Source: Clostridiaceae bacterium (lineage in GTDB: Bacteria > Bacillota > Clostridia > DSM-8532). From it: 42,403 bases of DNA. The position numbers were made by a program, and so were the translations under genes. Below, one piece after another: positions 16,283-24,741 of the stretch (its first letter is position 1; every line of letters begins with the position of its first letter). The notes below the pieces were generated by a model. It ran no database searches. It worked only from the letters and a program-made list of their open reading frames with translations, and was not told the origin of the DNA. The stretch spans positions 1 to 42,403 of the forward strand of contig JAAYPS010000187.1 in the NCBI GenBank assembly GCA_012519655.1, in the 5' to 3' direction.

Positions 16283-17518
16283 ATGAAAAGGCGAGTAGTT
16301 ATAACAGGAACGGGCGTAATCCATGCTCTTGGAAAAGATACAGAGACATTTTGGAGTGCGATAAAACAAGGAAAAAACGGAATAACAAGTGTTACTAAAT
16401 TCGATACGAGTAGAATAGACACAAAAGTGGCTTCGGAAGTTACTGATTTTGATCCTACATTGTATATGGATAAAAAGGAATCAAGACGTATGGACGAGTT
16501 TACTCAGTATGCAATAGCCGCTTCCTTATTAGCGATAGATGAATCGGGTTTAGATATATCTAAAGAAGATCCTTTTAGGGTTGGTGTGTTGGTAGGCTCG
16601 GGAATAGGTGGAATACAAACTTTGGAAGAACAAAAGCAAACTCTCTTAGAGAAAGGTCCTTCGCGTGTAAGTCCATTTTTTATCCCAATGATGATATCAA
16701 ATATGGCTTCAGGACAGATTGCTATCAGATTTGGTCTTTGTGGTTTTAATGAAAGTGTGACAACAGCATGTGCAACCGCTAACCATGCAATAGGAGATGC
16801 ATTTCATGCAATTAGGAATAATGTAGCGGATGTAATGATTACAGGTGGCGCAGAGGCTGCACTTACAGAACTTTCGTTTGCGGGATTTACTCAATCCAGG
16901 GCTATGTCAACAGATCCTAACCCTGAAACAGCTTGCAGACCATTTGATAAAAACCGTGATGGGTTTATTATGGGCGAAGGAGCAGGTATACTTGTTATTG
17001 AGGAGCTCCAACATGCTCTAGATAGAGGGGCAAACATTTTAGCAGAAATAGTGGGCTATGGAGCAACTTGTGATGCATATCATATCACTGCGCCACGGCC
17101 TGACGGATTAGGTGGTATAAAAGCTATGCAGTTTGCTATTAAAGATGCTGAAATACAATTTGAAGACATTGACTATATTAATGCTCATGGAACTTCCACA
17201 CCATTGAATGATGCATTTGAAACCAAAGTCATAAAGGATACTTTTGGTGAGCATGCTTATAAGCTTGCTGTAAGTTCTACAAAGTCAATGACAGGACATC
17301 TTTTAGGTGCTGCAGGTGGTATTGAAGCAATTATTACTACAATGGCGTTAATAGAAGGCTTTATCCCGCCGACAATACATTTAGAAAATCCTGATGAAGA
17401 ATGTGATTTGGATTATGTACCGAATGTAGGCAGAGATAGTAATATAAAATATGCTATTTCAAATGCTTTAGGATTTGGTGGGCATAATGCAGTTTTAGTA
17501 CTGAAAAAATATGGGTAA
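16283..17518 (+). CDS. fabF: 3-oxoacyl-ACP synthase II (FabF)
   Basis: Elongating condensing enzyme of fatty-acid synthesis. 411 residues with the Cys-His-His triad: Cys in [13 protein letters not shown] (near 163), His in [11 protein letters not shown] (near 303) and His in [13 protein letters not shown] (near 340). The C-terminal [11 protein letters not shown] is typical. The early [13 protein letters not shown] has HA where most relatives have SP or TP, a minor change. AAGGAGG lies 9 nt before ATG 16283. It is followed by a strong hairpin and rnc. Confidence 0.96.
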   Translation: MKRRVVITGTGVIHALGKDTETFWSAIKQGKNGITSVTKFDTSRIDTKVASEVTDFDPTLYMDKKESRRMDEFTQYAIAASLLAIDESGLDISKEDPFRVGVLVGSGIGGIQTLEEQKQTLLEKGPSRVSPFFIPMMISNMASGQIAIRFGLCGFNESVTTACATANHAIGDAFHAIRNNVADVMITGGAEAALTELSFAGFTQSRAMSTDPNPETACRPFDKNRDGFIMGEGAGILVIEELQHALDRGANILAEIVGYGATCDAYHITAPRPDGLGGIKAMQFAIKDAEIQFEDIDYINAHGTSTPLNDAFETKVIKDTFGEHAYKLAVSSTKSMTGHLLGAAGGIEAIITTMALIEGFIPPTIHLENPDEECDLDYVPNVGRDSNIKYAISNALGFGGHNAVLVLKKYG

Positions 17519-17532
17519 TATTAAAGTAGCAG

Positions 17533-17572
17533 CGTTTCCCTTTAGCACCCTTTAGTCTGCTGAAGGGAAACG
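17533..17572 (+). promoter_or_regulatory. Strong hairpin between fabF and rnc
   Basis: CGTTTCCCTTTAGCA (17533-17547) pairs over all 15 positions (one U-G) with TGCTGAAGGGAAACG (17558-17572) around a 10-nt loop. No U-tract follows on the plus strand, so it is a poor terminator. It lies 30 nt before the RNase III gene, where a double-stranded cleavage site could serve autoregulation. Confidence 0.6.
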
Positions 17573-17601
17573 GTGATTATTAAAAAAAGGAGGTAATTTA
17601 T

Positions 17602-18321
17602 TTGACAAACAAAGATTTAGAAAATATTAAACTACTTGAGAGCTGTATAGGCTATACTTATAAAGATAAGAGCTATGCATTGCAGGCTATTATACATAGC
17701 TCATATGCTTATGAACATCGTAGTGAAGGATTAAGTAGTAATGAGAGGTTGGAGTTTTTAGGTGATTCAGTCCTAAACTTTGTCATTACTGACAAACTGT
17801 TTAAAGAAGTTTCGGATATGCCTGAAGGAGAGATGTCTAGATTGCGAGCTTCAGTTGTATCCGAGGCATCTTTATCTAAGAGTGCAAGAAAAATAAATTT
17901 GGGGCAGGTCCTGCTTCTTGGCAAGGGCGAAGAAACAATGGGTGGCAGGAATCGTTCTTCACTTCTTGCCGATGCAATGGAAGCCATAATTGGTAGTATA
18001 TACCTTGACAATGGCTTAAGCGCAGCTGAGGGTTTCATCACAGCTTTTCTGAAGGATAATTACGAAAAAGCCATTCAAGGTAAGCTTTTTAAAGATCATA
18101 AGACAAGACTACAAGAAGTTGTTCAAAGGCGAAGTAACTTCAACATCAAGTATAATGTTATTGATGAAGAAGGACCTGATCATGATAAGGTGTTCACTGT
18201 TGCAGTTTATATAAACGGAGAACGAATGGGCGTTGGTAGCGGCAAGACTAAAAAAGAAGCCGAGCAGAAAGCAGCAGGGGATGCTTTGCATACTATATCT
18301 TCACAGGATACGGACTTATGA
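17602..18321 (+). CDS. rnc: Ribonuclease III
   Basis: Cleaves double-stranded RNA in rRNA and mRNA processing. 239 residues: catalytic domain at about 1-160 with the signature NERLEFLGDSVL (near 47) and the metal-binding ADAMEAIIGSIYLD (near 125); double-stranded RNA-binding domain at about 165-232 ending GSGKTKKEAEQKAAGDAL. TTG 17602 follows AAAGGAGG by 8 nt. The stop overlaps the next ATG by 4 nt. rnc then radical SAM gene is a standard clostridial order, but the smc-ftsY pair that usually follows is elsewhere, at the start of this window. Confidence 0.96.
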   Translation: MTNKDLENIKLLESCIGYTYKDKSYALQAIIHSSYAYEHRSEGLSSNERLEFLGDSVLNFVITDKLFKEVSDMPEGEMSRLRASVVSEASLSKSARKINLGQVLLLGKGEETMGGRNRSSLLADAMEAIIGSIYLDNGLSAAEGFITAFLKDNYEKAIQGKLFKDHKTRLQEVVQRRSNFNIKYNVIDEEGPDHDKVFTVAVYINGERMGVGSGKTKKEAEQKAAGDALHTISSQDTDL

Positions 18322-19331
18322 AACATATAAACATTCCAATATTCATTCCGCATGAGGGTTGTCCTAATGACTGTATATTTTGTAACCAAAGAAAAATAAG
18401 TGGCCATGTCAGAACACCTTCGGAAGCTGAAATGGTGAGTACAATTGAGGAACATTTGCAAACAGTTAATCCGGATGACCATTGTGAAATTGCTTTCTTT
18501 GGCGGCAGTTTTACAGGTCTTCCCGAACAACTTCAGAAACACTTTCTGAAAATTGTTCATCGTTATGTAATCGAAGGTAGGGTAAAGGGCATCAGATTAT
18601 CCACCAGACCGGATTATATAAATACTGCTGAATTAAACCTATTAAAGCAATACTCTGTTAAGGTTATAGAATTGGGCATTCAAAGTCTTGATGAAGAAGT
18701 ATTGAAGAAAAGCCTTAGAAATTATTCACCGCAGACAGCAATAGATGCCTGTCGCATGATAAAAGACAATGGCTTTTCTTTAGGTGTTCAAACAATGATT
18801 GGACTTCCGAAAGATACATTACAAAAGAGTATCGATACTGCCAAAAGGCTTATAGAGCTCGAACCTGAAATGGTTCGCATCTATCCTACATTGGTTATTA
18901 AAGACACTGAGCTTGCCCAACAGTATTTTAACAATAGGTATAAACCACTAACATTGGATGAAGCTGTTTTATGGTGCAGTCTATTGGTACCAATGTATGA
19001 AGAGGCGAATATACAGGTATTAAGAATAGGCCTACAAGACACCGTTGATTTACAGAAGGGAAATGAAGTTATTGCAGGCCCGGTACATCCTGCCTTTGGT
19101 GATCTTGTTTACTCTAAGATTTTATTGAATCACATTACTAATAAACTAGATAGTATGGATATAAGAGTAAAGAAAGTGACAATTCATGTCGCTCCCAGCC
19201 AGGTATCACTTGTAGTAGGTCAGCATCGACGGAATATTAACTTTCTAAAAGAGAAATATGGCTTTTCGCATATTAAGGTAAAAGCAGATCAGAAGTCTCA
19301 AAAATCTGTTCTGTTTGAGTTTCTGGATTAA
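18318..19331 (+). CDS. Elp3-like radical SAM protein
   Basis: 337-residue radical SAM enzyme of the group usually encoded between rnc and smc in Clostridia. Its substrate is not established; relatives are annotated as Elp3-like or coproporphyrinogen-oxidase-like, and the C-terminus has no acetyltransferase domain. The cluster motif is C15-x3-C19-x2-C22 (GCPNDCIFC), followed by FFGGSFTG (SAM glycine motif) near 59, STRPDYI near 95 and ELGIQSLDEEV near 118. Translation is coupled to rnc (ATGA overlap). The last 59 nt overlap the convergent gene on the other strand. A tRNA-modifying or RNA-linked role is an inference from the family name and position only. Confidence 0.85.
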   Translation: MKHINIPIFIPHEGCPNDCIFCNQRKISGHVRTPSEAEMVSTIEEHLQTVNPDDHCEIAFFGGSFTGLPEQLQKHFLKIVHRYVIEGRVKGIRLSTRPDYINTAELNLLKQYSVKVIELGIQSLDEEVLKKSLRNYSPQTAIDACRMIKDNGFSLGVQTMIGLPKDTLQKSIDTAKRLIELEPEMVRIYPTLVIKDTELAQQYFNNRYKPLTLDEAVLWCSLLVPMYEEANIQVLRIGLQDTVDLQKGNEVIAGPVHPAFGDLVYSKILLNHITNKLDSMDIRVKKVTIHVAPSQVSLVVGQHRRNINFLKEKYGFSHIKVKADQKSQKSVLFEFLD

Positions 19332-20553
19332 CCTTTTTGTTATTAGTCTTTCTCAAATGGAATGTGTACCAGGAACTATCGGGATAGTTAATTGATATCA
19401 CCACAGGTTCAAATGAAATCAGTCCTTCGGGAACAGTAGCTTGGTTTGCATAAAGGAAAAATTCACCCTGTGGTAGAATAAAACGAGCGTTACCTGATTT
19501 ATCGCTATGTGAGATAAATCTATCGGAGTAATCGGTTTTTATAAGGGTTAGTTGAACATCCGATACTGGGTTGTGGGTTTGTTCATCCTTTAGTTTAATG
19601 GTTAAAGAATGAACTGCACCCTCTTCTTTATCAAGGGTATGGACATTGTGTACAGTTTTATCAAGATAAACAGCTCTTGTGATATTATTTGATATTTCAT
19701 TCCTAAATAAAACAAAAATCAATCCTACAGAAATAAGAAGTATTAGTGCTAGGCGTTTTGAATTACCCTCAATAAGCTTGGCAACGAATTGTACTTTTGT
19801 GAGATAGGCAATTGCTAGAAAAAGCAAACTTATTTGCAATATTTTCTTAAAAAACAATGAGCATGTTTCTTGAATAAATGGTTTTATCAGATGACTGTTA
19901 ATGCCAAGTACATTAGATAAGGGATTTATTAATAAAGAATCATTAAATACAAATAGTAGTAAGCCAGTTAAACAAATGGCAATGCTATTTACTATTAATG
20001 CAATACGTAATTTTTTGCATGTTCTATTTGAAAATAGAATAATCAATAAACCAATAAAACATAGAACTGAGCTAAAAAAGCGATATATTGCATAGCCTTG
20101 CTTTAGTATATAGAGGTATTGATAAATAGAGTTTGAGTCTGGAACCAAATACGTGATAGCGAAGGGATGAATGCGTGAGATTTCAGGTATTTTGGTAGAT
20201 ATAGCATGGTTTTCAATTAAAGTCCCTGCATTTTGCGGAACAATATTTTCCTCAAAAGTAATATCTGACAATGTCATATCGCTTTGAGTTATAAAACGGA
20301 TAAGACCATCAATCAAGGGCAGCATATTATTGTTAATTGTATTAGCACTCATATTTATCGTAGTATTATACGAAAGAATCTGTGGTGCATCCGAAAGGGA
20401 GTAGGACACATTTTTATTTGATAACACTTCATTATAAAAAGCAGAGTTTAGCAGAGTACCAGATAAAACCCAGTACATCGAAATGAAATATAAAATCACA
20501 ATACATAAAATGATTGATGCAAAGCGTTTTTGTCTATCAATAAATTCTGTCAT
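19273..20553 (-). CDS. Unknown polytopic membrane protein with a C-terminal beta-sandwich-like domain
   Basis: Not recognised. 426 residues from ATG 20553. One membrane segment at about 13-33 (ASIILCIVILYFISMYWVLS), an external loop of about 130 polar residues, four more hydrophobic segments, then a C-terminal part of about 125 residues outside the membrane if the N-terminus is inside. Its VHSLTIKLKDEQTHNPVSDV region, then SGNARFILPQGEFFLY, reads like a CnaB or carboxypeptidase-regulatory beta sandwich. A longer GTG start at 20610 is possible, but TATAAT on this strand at about 20611-20616 looks like a -10 box there, which favours ATG 20553. The 3' end overlaps the radical SAM gene. Confidence 0.7.
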   Translation of the reverse strand: MTEFIDRQKRFASIILCIVILYFISMYWVLSGTLLNSAFYNEVLSNKNVSYSLSDAPQILSYNTTINMSANTINNNMLPLIDGLIRFITQSDMTLSDITFEENIVPQNAGTLIENHAISTKIPEISRIHPFAITYLVPDSNSIYQYLYILKQGYAIYRFFSSVLCFIGLLIILFSNRTCKKLRIALIVNSIAICLTGLLLFVFNDSLLINPLSNVLGINSHLIKPFIQETCSLFFKKILQISLLFLAIAYLTKVQFVAKLIEGNSKRLALILLISVGLIFVLFRNEISNNITRAVYLDKTVHNVHTLDKEEGAVHSLTIKLKDEQTHNPVSDVQLTLIKTDYSDRFISHSDKSGNARFILPQGEFFLYANQATVPEGLISFEPVVISINYPDSSWYTFHLRKTNNKKVNPETQTEQIFETSDLLLP

Positions 20554-20637
20554 GGATTCCCACCCGTTAAAATTGTATAATAAGATGCCTCTAAGATAAA
20601 ATTCAGACACTTATATTATAACAGGGAACCCCCAATC

Positions 20638-20695
20638 AACACAAGGGGACGGTTCTTTTGTGTTAAATCGCACAAAAGAACCGTCCCTCTGTGTT
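20638..20695. repeat. GGGGACGGTTCTTTTGTG-type palindromic repeat
   Basis: Two 25-nt arms (20638-20662 and 20671-20695) with two mismatches around an 8-nt TTAAATCG loop; the core is GGGACGGTTCTTTTGTG. It is followed by short TGTTATTTG direct repeats. I remember this sequence as a common dispersed palindrome in Clostridia and relatives, of the REP type mobilised by Y1 (RAYT) transposases. No transposase is present here. It lies between two minus-strand genes and can also act as a transcription barrier. Confidence 0.75.
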
Positions 20696-20723
20696 ATTTG
20701 TGTTATTTGTGTTCTTGTTTTGG

Positions 20724-21557
20724 TTACATTTCTGTATGATTACCACCGCTGGCATATACTATTGCTGCACCAAGTGCAGTTGCATATTCGGAATGTTCTG
20801 GAATGTGAAACTTTACAGAATGTATTTTAGTTAAGCCGTCGAAAATCTTCCGGGACTGTGGAACTTTTGTAAGGTTCCCTGTTAGAACAATGTCATCAGT
20901 GCCGTCTATTCGCGCTGCGAAAACCGACAAAACACCAATAGTCTGAAACACTAAATTGATAATTCCGAGAGCAACATCTGTTTTTGTTGCCAGGTCGCTA
21001 ATCTTACCGAAGTTAGAAGCTGTCGAATCGGCAGGGAGTCCAACTATTTCATCGTTAGTAATATCATTAATAAATAAATCAACATTTGATAGATCTCCGT
21101 CTTGTGCCATGCCAATGAGATCTTCAAATTCGCGCACATTAAGTATTTTATTAGATAGCCCTAGTAAAGTACCACCGCCAACACCACTTCCTCCTAGGTG
21201 TCTTGCCTTCCCTTCTTCAGCTTTTACAAATGCTGTGCCCGTTCCCATACTTACAATAACTGCATTGGAAAGATTTGAAAGGAAAAGACCACCCATGCCC
21301 GTGGCAAGGAATTCTTGTGTTTTGCCGGTTGGTAGGCCAAAAATGCGTTTTTTTACGTATGATGAGCCTACGCCTGTTACCATAACATAAGAAATATCCG
21401 ATAATTGCAATTTGTTTTCATTAAGAAATTTACCAAATGCTCCATATAATGATGAAATCGGGTCAGTGGCTCGTACAAGCATTGGGTTTATTACTTCATT
21501 GTTTAAAAAACCAGTTATTTTTGTTGTAGTGCCACCAATATCAATACCAAGAATCAT
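20724..21557 (-). CDS. coaW: Type II pantothenate kinase
   Basis: Phosphorylates pantothenate, the first step of coenzyme A synthesis. 277 residues in the acetate-kinase/hexokinase (ASKHA) fold: phosphate-1 loop GIDIGGTTTKI at the N-terminus, VSMGTGTAFV near 100, GGSGVGGGTLLGL near 120, and LTGNLTK with a closing ATALGAAIVYASGG. This matches the CoaW group rather than CoaA or CoaX. ATG 21557 follows AAAAGGAG by 9 nt; an upstream frame extension adds 19 unlikely residues. The neighbouring ECF-type membrane protein on the same strand suggests uptake followed by trapping of pantothenate. Confidence 0.88.
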   Translation of the reverse strand: MILGIDIGGTTTKITGFLNNEVINPMLVRATDPISSLYGAFGKFLNENKLQLSDISYVMVTGVGSSYVKKRIFGLPTGKTQEFLATGMGGLFLSNLSNAVIVSMGTGTAFVKAEEGKARHLGGSGVGGGTLLGLSNKILNVREFEDLIGMAQDGDLSNVDLFINDITNDEIVGLPADSTASNFGKISDLATKTDVALGIINLVFQTIGVLSVFAARIDGTDDIVLTGNLTKVPQSRKIFDGLTKIHSVKFHIPEHSEYATALGAAIVYASGGNHTEM

Positions 21558-21716
21558 TGTGTTTACACTCCTTTTATCTGTTAGCTTATAAGTAAAACTT
21601 ATATAATCAAACACTACTTCATATTGAACTGTTTAGTTTATCTTGTGTGTAGTGGGGTGATTAACTCACATTATAATAGAAAACTATACATTGTATATTA
21701 TGATATTTTTCGATAA

Positions 21717-22331
21717 TTAATTGCGTATTTTACGGACTGCAAGCACGATTGGAATACACAACAAAATAGAGGCAACAATCTCTGCAATATAATTAGGGAC
21801 AGCAGACAAAAAAATGTATGCAGGGGAAGTTGTTTCGGGTAATCCGAGTAAAGTTATTAATGCACTGATATATTTTTTAGCATAGATAATGTAAATGGTA
21901 CCTAGAACCCCCAAAGTGTTGGTTGTTGTAGCCAAAACAGCTGATGTGCCAATTGATATTGCATCACGTTTTTTGCCCATAACTTTGCTTAGCCAATAGT
22001 AAACATAATAAGCAACTATACCGATAAGAATTCTTGGTAAAACTGAAACCAACGGGTTACGAAAAGCAAAGGCTGTTGGCATCGGTGATGTAAAGGCAGT
22101 ATAAAAGCTTGAAAGACCGAAGACAAGACCAATAAATGCCCCAGCCGCAGGCCCTTCTAGTATAGCGCCAATTATTACAGGTATGTGCATAAGAGTCACT
22201 TGAATGGATAGACCTGGGATCATAATAAAGCCTAACGTTGTAAAATTTAGAACAATTGACAGTGCGGACAGGATACCAGTAACGGCAATCTTCCTGACGT
22301 TGAATTTTGATTTAACATTCTCACTATTCAT
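21717..22331 (-). CDS. ECF transporter substrate-binding (S) component, probably for pantothenate
   Basis: 204-residue membrane protein with about six hydrophobic segments. The N-terminal KIAVTGILSALSIVL is the typical S-component start that contacts the shared T component, and GPAAGAFIGLVFGLSSF is a typical glycine-rich second section. The energising EcfA/EcfT subunits are not nearby, so it would use a shared module. Substrate assignment rests on the adjacent coaW and resemblance to the PanT-like group; other vitamins are possible. GGAGG lies 8 nt before ATG 22331. The 159-bp gap to coaW holds A/T-rich sequence and possible promoter elements (TATAAT on this strand) that I cannot assign firmly. 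Confidence 0.72.
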   Translation of the reverse strand: MNSENVKSKFNVRKIAVTGILSALSIVLNFTTLGFIMIPGLSIQVTLMHIPVIIGAILEGPAAGAFIGLVFGLSSFYTAFTSPMPTAFAFRNPLVSVLPRILIGIVAYYVYYWLSKVMGKKRDAISIGTSAVLATTTNTLGVLGTIYIIYAKKYISALITLLGLPETTSPAYIFLSAVPNYIAEIVASILLCIPIVLAVRKIRN

Positions 22332-22470
22332 TTGAATCCTCCGTTCTCATTCCAAAATGGATATAAGTCGAAATTAGAATGATACATAATAAATTTTGTC
22401 CAGTTTCTAATAAGAATACCGGCATTTTTATAATAGTACCATTATCTGCTTTTTATTTCAATAATTAATT

Positions 22471-22590
22471 AAGGCTTTTGCGATGTAACCTTAACAAATA
22501 TTTGTTGTAAAAAATGTGGTGAAAAACTCGAATGCGTACCATAATATATTGTATAGTTGTATGCGAAAATGTAACATCGCAAAATGCTCA
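22471..22590 (-). repeat. Palindromic intergenic repeat, copy upstream of fumarase
   Basis: Reverse-oriented copy. AAGGCTTTTGCGATGTAACC (22471-22490) is its right arm, exact to the copy at 15011-15032 over 22 nt. On the minus strand the left arm reads GAGCATTTTGCGATGTTAC from 22589. Total about 120 bp, the same size as the fabD-fabG copy, with a diverged middle. It lies between divergent genes. Confidence 0.75.
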
Positions 22591-22648
22591 TTACATATGG
22601 ATATATATAACAAGAGCAAGCCTTTTAATAAATATAGAGGTAGTTAGC

Positions 22649-22717
22649 ATGAAGGACTCCTTTAGTTTGATTTTACCAGTTTCGTTATGTATAATTATAC
22701 TGATAATTGACAAGTAA
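22649..22717 (+). CDS. Possible 22-residue hydrophobic peptide
   Basis: ATG 22649 with AGAGG 8 nt upstream encodes MKDSFSLILPVSLCIIILII plus DK, a single membrane-helix-like peptide, in the 474-bp spacer between the ECF gene and the fumarase gene. Short hydrophobic frames arise by chance in A/T-rich DNA, so support is thin. The rest of that spacer holds the repeat element and no other gene. Confidence 0.25.
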   Translation: MKDSFSLILPVSLCIIILIIDK

Positions 22718-22805
22718 TTATAGTAAGCATAGAAATCTGATAAGAGTATTAGAGACCACAGAAATGAAGCTATCCCACATTATTACTTTTGAAAGGTAAG
22801 GGCTT

Positions 22806-23651
22806 ATGAAACAAATACATATTAACAGGATTATACAGTGCGTTGAAAAACTTTGCATGGATTCAAATTATTATCTTAACTGTGATATTTACAACGCAAT
22901 AGAAGCATCTATTAAAGACGAAACATCTGAAAATGGTAGAATGGTATTAGATATATTATTAAAAAATGCGGATATTGCAAAAAAAGAAAAGATTGCTATT
23001 TGCCAGGATACAGGTATGGTTGTTGTGTTTTTACAAGTGGGACAGGACGTACATATCATTGGCGGAAGCTTAAATGAAGCTATAAATGAAGGAGTTCGAC
23101 GAGGATACAAAAAAGGATATTTAAGATCATCGGTGGTAAAGCACCCACTTAACCGTGTGAACACCGGCGATAACACACCAGCTATAATATACACTGAAAT
23201 TGTAGGCGGAGATAAAATTAAAATAGAAATTGCTCCTAAAGGGTTTGGAAGCGAAAATATGAGTGCACTGGCGATGCTAAAGCCATCTGATGGTGTGGAA
23301 GGTGTTAAAGAATTTATTATTAAAACAGTTAGCCAGGCTGGAGCTAACCCATGTCCGCCTATTATTGTAGGAGTTGGAATAGGTGGAACGATGGATAAAG
23401 CAGCCGTTCTTGCTAAAAAAGCCCTACTTAGACCAATTGGAACGAAATCATGTGATGAGTATATTGCTCAACTTGAATTCGAGGTTTTGGAACAGCTAAA
23501 TAAGTTGGGTATCGGTCCTGCAGGTCTTGGTGGTAAAACCACTGCCCTTTGTGTGAATATTGAATTCTATCCCACGCATATAGCGGGTCTACCTGTTGCA
23601 GTAAACATTGGATGCCATGCAACAAGGCATGCTTGCGCCATTATTGAATAA
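22806..23651 (+). CDS. Class I fumarate hydratase, alpha subunit
   Basis: Iron-sulfur fumarase or tartrate dehydratase alpha subunit (TtdA/FumA N-terminal family) for reversible hydration of fumarate to malate. 281 residues. The 4Fe-4S ligands are likely the Cys in ICQDTGM (near 67), in GANPCPP (near 184) and in NIGCHATRHA (near 272). GVGIGGTMDKA is a conserved glycine loop. Two-subunit enzymes need a beta subunit, which is usually the next gene; here only 176 bp without a gene follow, then rsmI. The ribosome site GAAAGG is 10 nt upstream of ATG 22806. Confidence 0.9.
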   Translation: MKQIHINRIIQCVEKLCMDSNYYLNCDIYNAIEASIKDETSENGRMVLDILLKNADIAKKEKIAICQDTGMVVVFLQVGQDVHIIGGSLNEAINEGVRRGYKKGYLRSSVVKHPLNRVNTGDNTPAIIYTEIVGGDKIKIEIAPKGFGSENMSALAMLKPSDGVEGVKEFIIKTVSQAGANPCPPIIVGVGIGGTMDKAAVLAKKALLRPIGTKSCDEYIAQLEFEVLEQLNKLGIGPAGLGGKTTALCVNIEFYPTHIAGLPVAVNIGCHATRHACAIIE

Positions 23652-23827
23652 ATGTAATCATTTAGATATTACTCGTCTACAGATATAAGAATGTCAATAC
23701 TTGTGATATAACGCCATAATAACTGGTGTAACCATATTACTATTGAATAAAAAGGGTAGAGCTAGCCGTACTGAATAAAACGGAAAACCGTATAATTATA
23801 TCACCATTTTATGAAAGGAATGTCAGA

Positions 23828-24676
23828 ATGGAAGAAAAAGGGACACTTTATCTTGTGTCCACACCGATAGGTAACCTTGAAGATATAACCTTTAGGGCGA
23901 TAAAGACACTGCAAGAAGTGGATTTGATTGCCGCTGAGGATACAAGGCATTCACTTAAGTTATTGAATCATTATGAAATAAAGAAACCGCTCATAAGTTA
24001 TTTCGAGCACAACAAAATACAACGTGGTGTAGAACTTATTAATCGTTTGTTAAGTGGCGAGAGTGTTGCCCTTATTACCGACGCGGGAACTCCAGGTATT
24101 TCAGATCCAGGAGAGCAAATGGTAAAATTGGCTATAGAAGAAAACATAAATGTTACTATGATACCGGGTTGTACTGCGTCCATCATGGCTTTGGTATTAT
24201 CAGGCCTTCCGTGTAAAACATTTTGTTTTGAAGGCTTTTTATCTCATAGTAAAAGAGAGAGAAGGGCTCAATTAGAGAGGATTTGTTACGAAGAGAGAAC
24301 AATAATTTTCTACGTATCACCACACAATTGTTTAGATATATTAAATGAAATGAAGAACATCTTAGGAGACAGGAAGGTTGCTCTATGCAGAGAGCTTACT
24401 AAGAAATTTGAAGAAATAATAAGGGGTCAATTAACTGAAATAATTGAACAATTAAAATTACGTGAAAAAATCAAAGGTGAAATAGTACTTGTTATTGAAG
24501 GTAGTACAAATACTAATAATAATGAAGATAAGCAATGGCATTCATTAAGCATAGAAGAGCATATGGAACATTATCTTAGTCAGAATATAGAGAGAAAAGA
24601 AGCCATGAAAATGGTTGCAAAAGACAGGGGACTAACAAAAAGAGAAGTGTATTCAATGTATATGAAAAAAACATAA
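23828..24676 (+). CDS. rsmI: 16S rRNA 2'-O-methyltransferase RsmI
   Basis: Methylates the ribose of C1402 in 16S rRNA. 282 residues of the tetrapyrrole-methylase fold: LYLVSTPIGNLEDITFRA at the N-terminus, AAEDTRHS near 37, ITDAGTPGISDPGEQ near 79 (SAM site) and IPGCTASIMAL near 115, then FEGFLSH. A C-terminal helical segment (about 240-282) is the usual RsmI tail. GAAAGGAATG lies directly upstream of ATG 23828. It is followed by a bidirectional hairpin and the convergent abrB-like gene. Confidence 0.95.
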   Translation: MEEKGTLYLVSTPIGNLEDITFRAIKTLQEVDLIAAEDTRHSLKLLNHYEIKKPLISYFEHNKIQRGVELINRLLSGESVALITDAGTPGISDPGEQMVKLAIEENINVTMIPGCTASIMALVLSGLPCKTFCFEGFLSHSKRERRAQLERICYEERTIIFYVSPHNCLDILNEMKNILGDRKVALCRELTKKFEEIIRGQLTEIIEQLKLREKIKGEIVLVIEGSTNTNNNEDKQWHSLSIEEHMEHYLSQNIERKEAMKMVAKDRGLTKREVYSMYMKKT

Positions 24677-24696
24677 AATCCGACTAAGTCGGATTT
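24676..24696 (-). terminator. Bidirectional hairpin between rsmI and abrB-like gene
   Basis: AAATCCGAC (24676-24684) pairs perfectly with GTCGGATTT (24688-24696). On the minus strand it is followed by TATGTTTTTTT, so it works best as the terminator of the abrB-like gene. It starts at the last base of the rsmI stop codon. Confidence 0.7.
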
Positions 24697-24741
24697 CATG
24701 TTTATAGTGTAAAAAAAGATTATTCTTTACTCAATTCCTAC

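Noticed and set aside
18318-19331. Coproporphyrinogen III oxidase (HemN) assignment for the radical SAM protein
   Set aside because: The cluster spacing is shared by many radical SAM groups and the sequence best fits the Elp3-like group encoded after rnc; no haem genes are nearby.
20700-20716. CRISPR or other regular array from the TGTTATTTG repeats
   Set aside because: Only two to three very short direct repeats with no spacers; no cas genes in the window.
20638-20720. Insertion sequence or transposase remnant
   Set aside because: Only the palindrome is present; there is no transposase coding sequence and no flanking duplication that I can see.
22532-22717. 61-codon frame upstream of fumarase
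   Set aside because: Most of it overlaps the palindromic repeat; only the last 22 codons, with their own ATG and ribosome site, are kept as a weak candidate.
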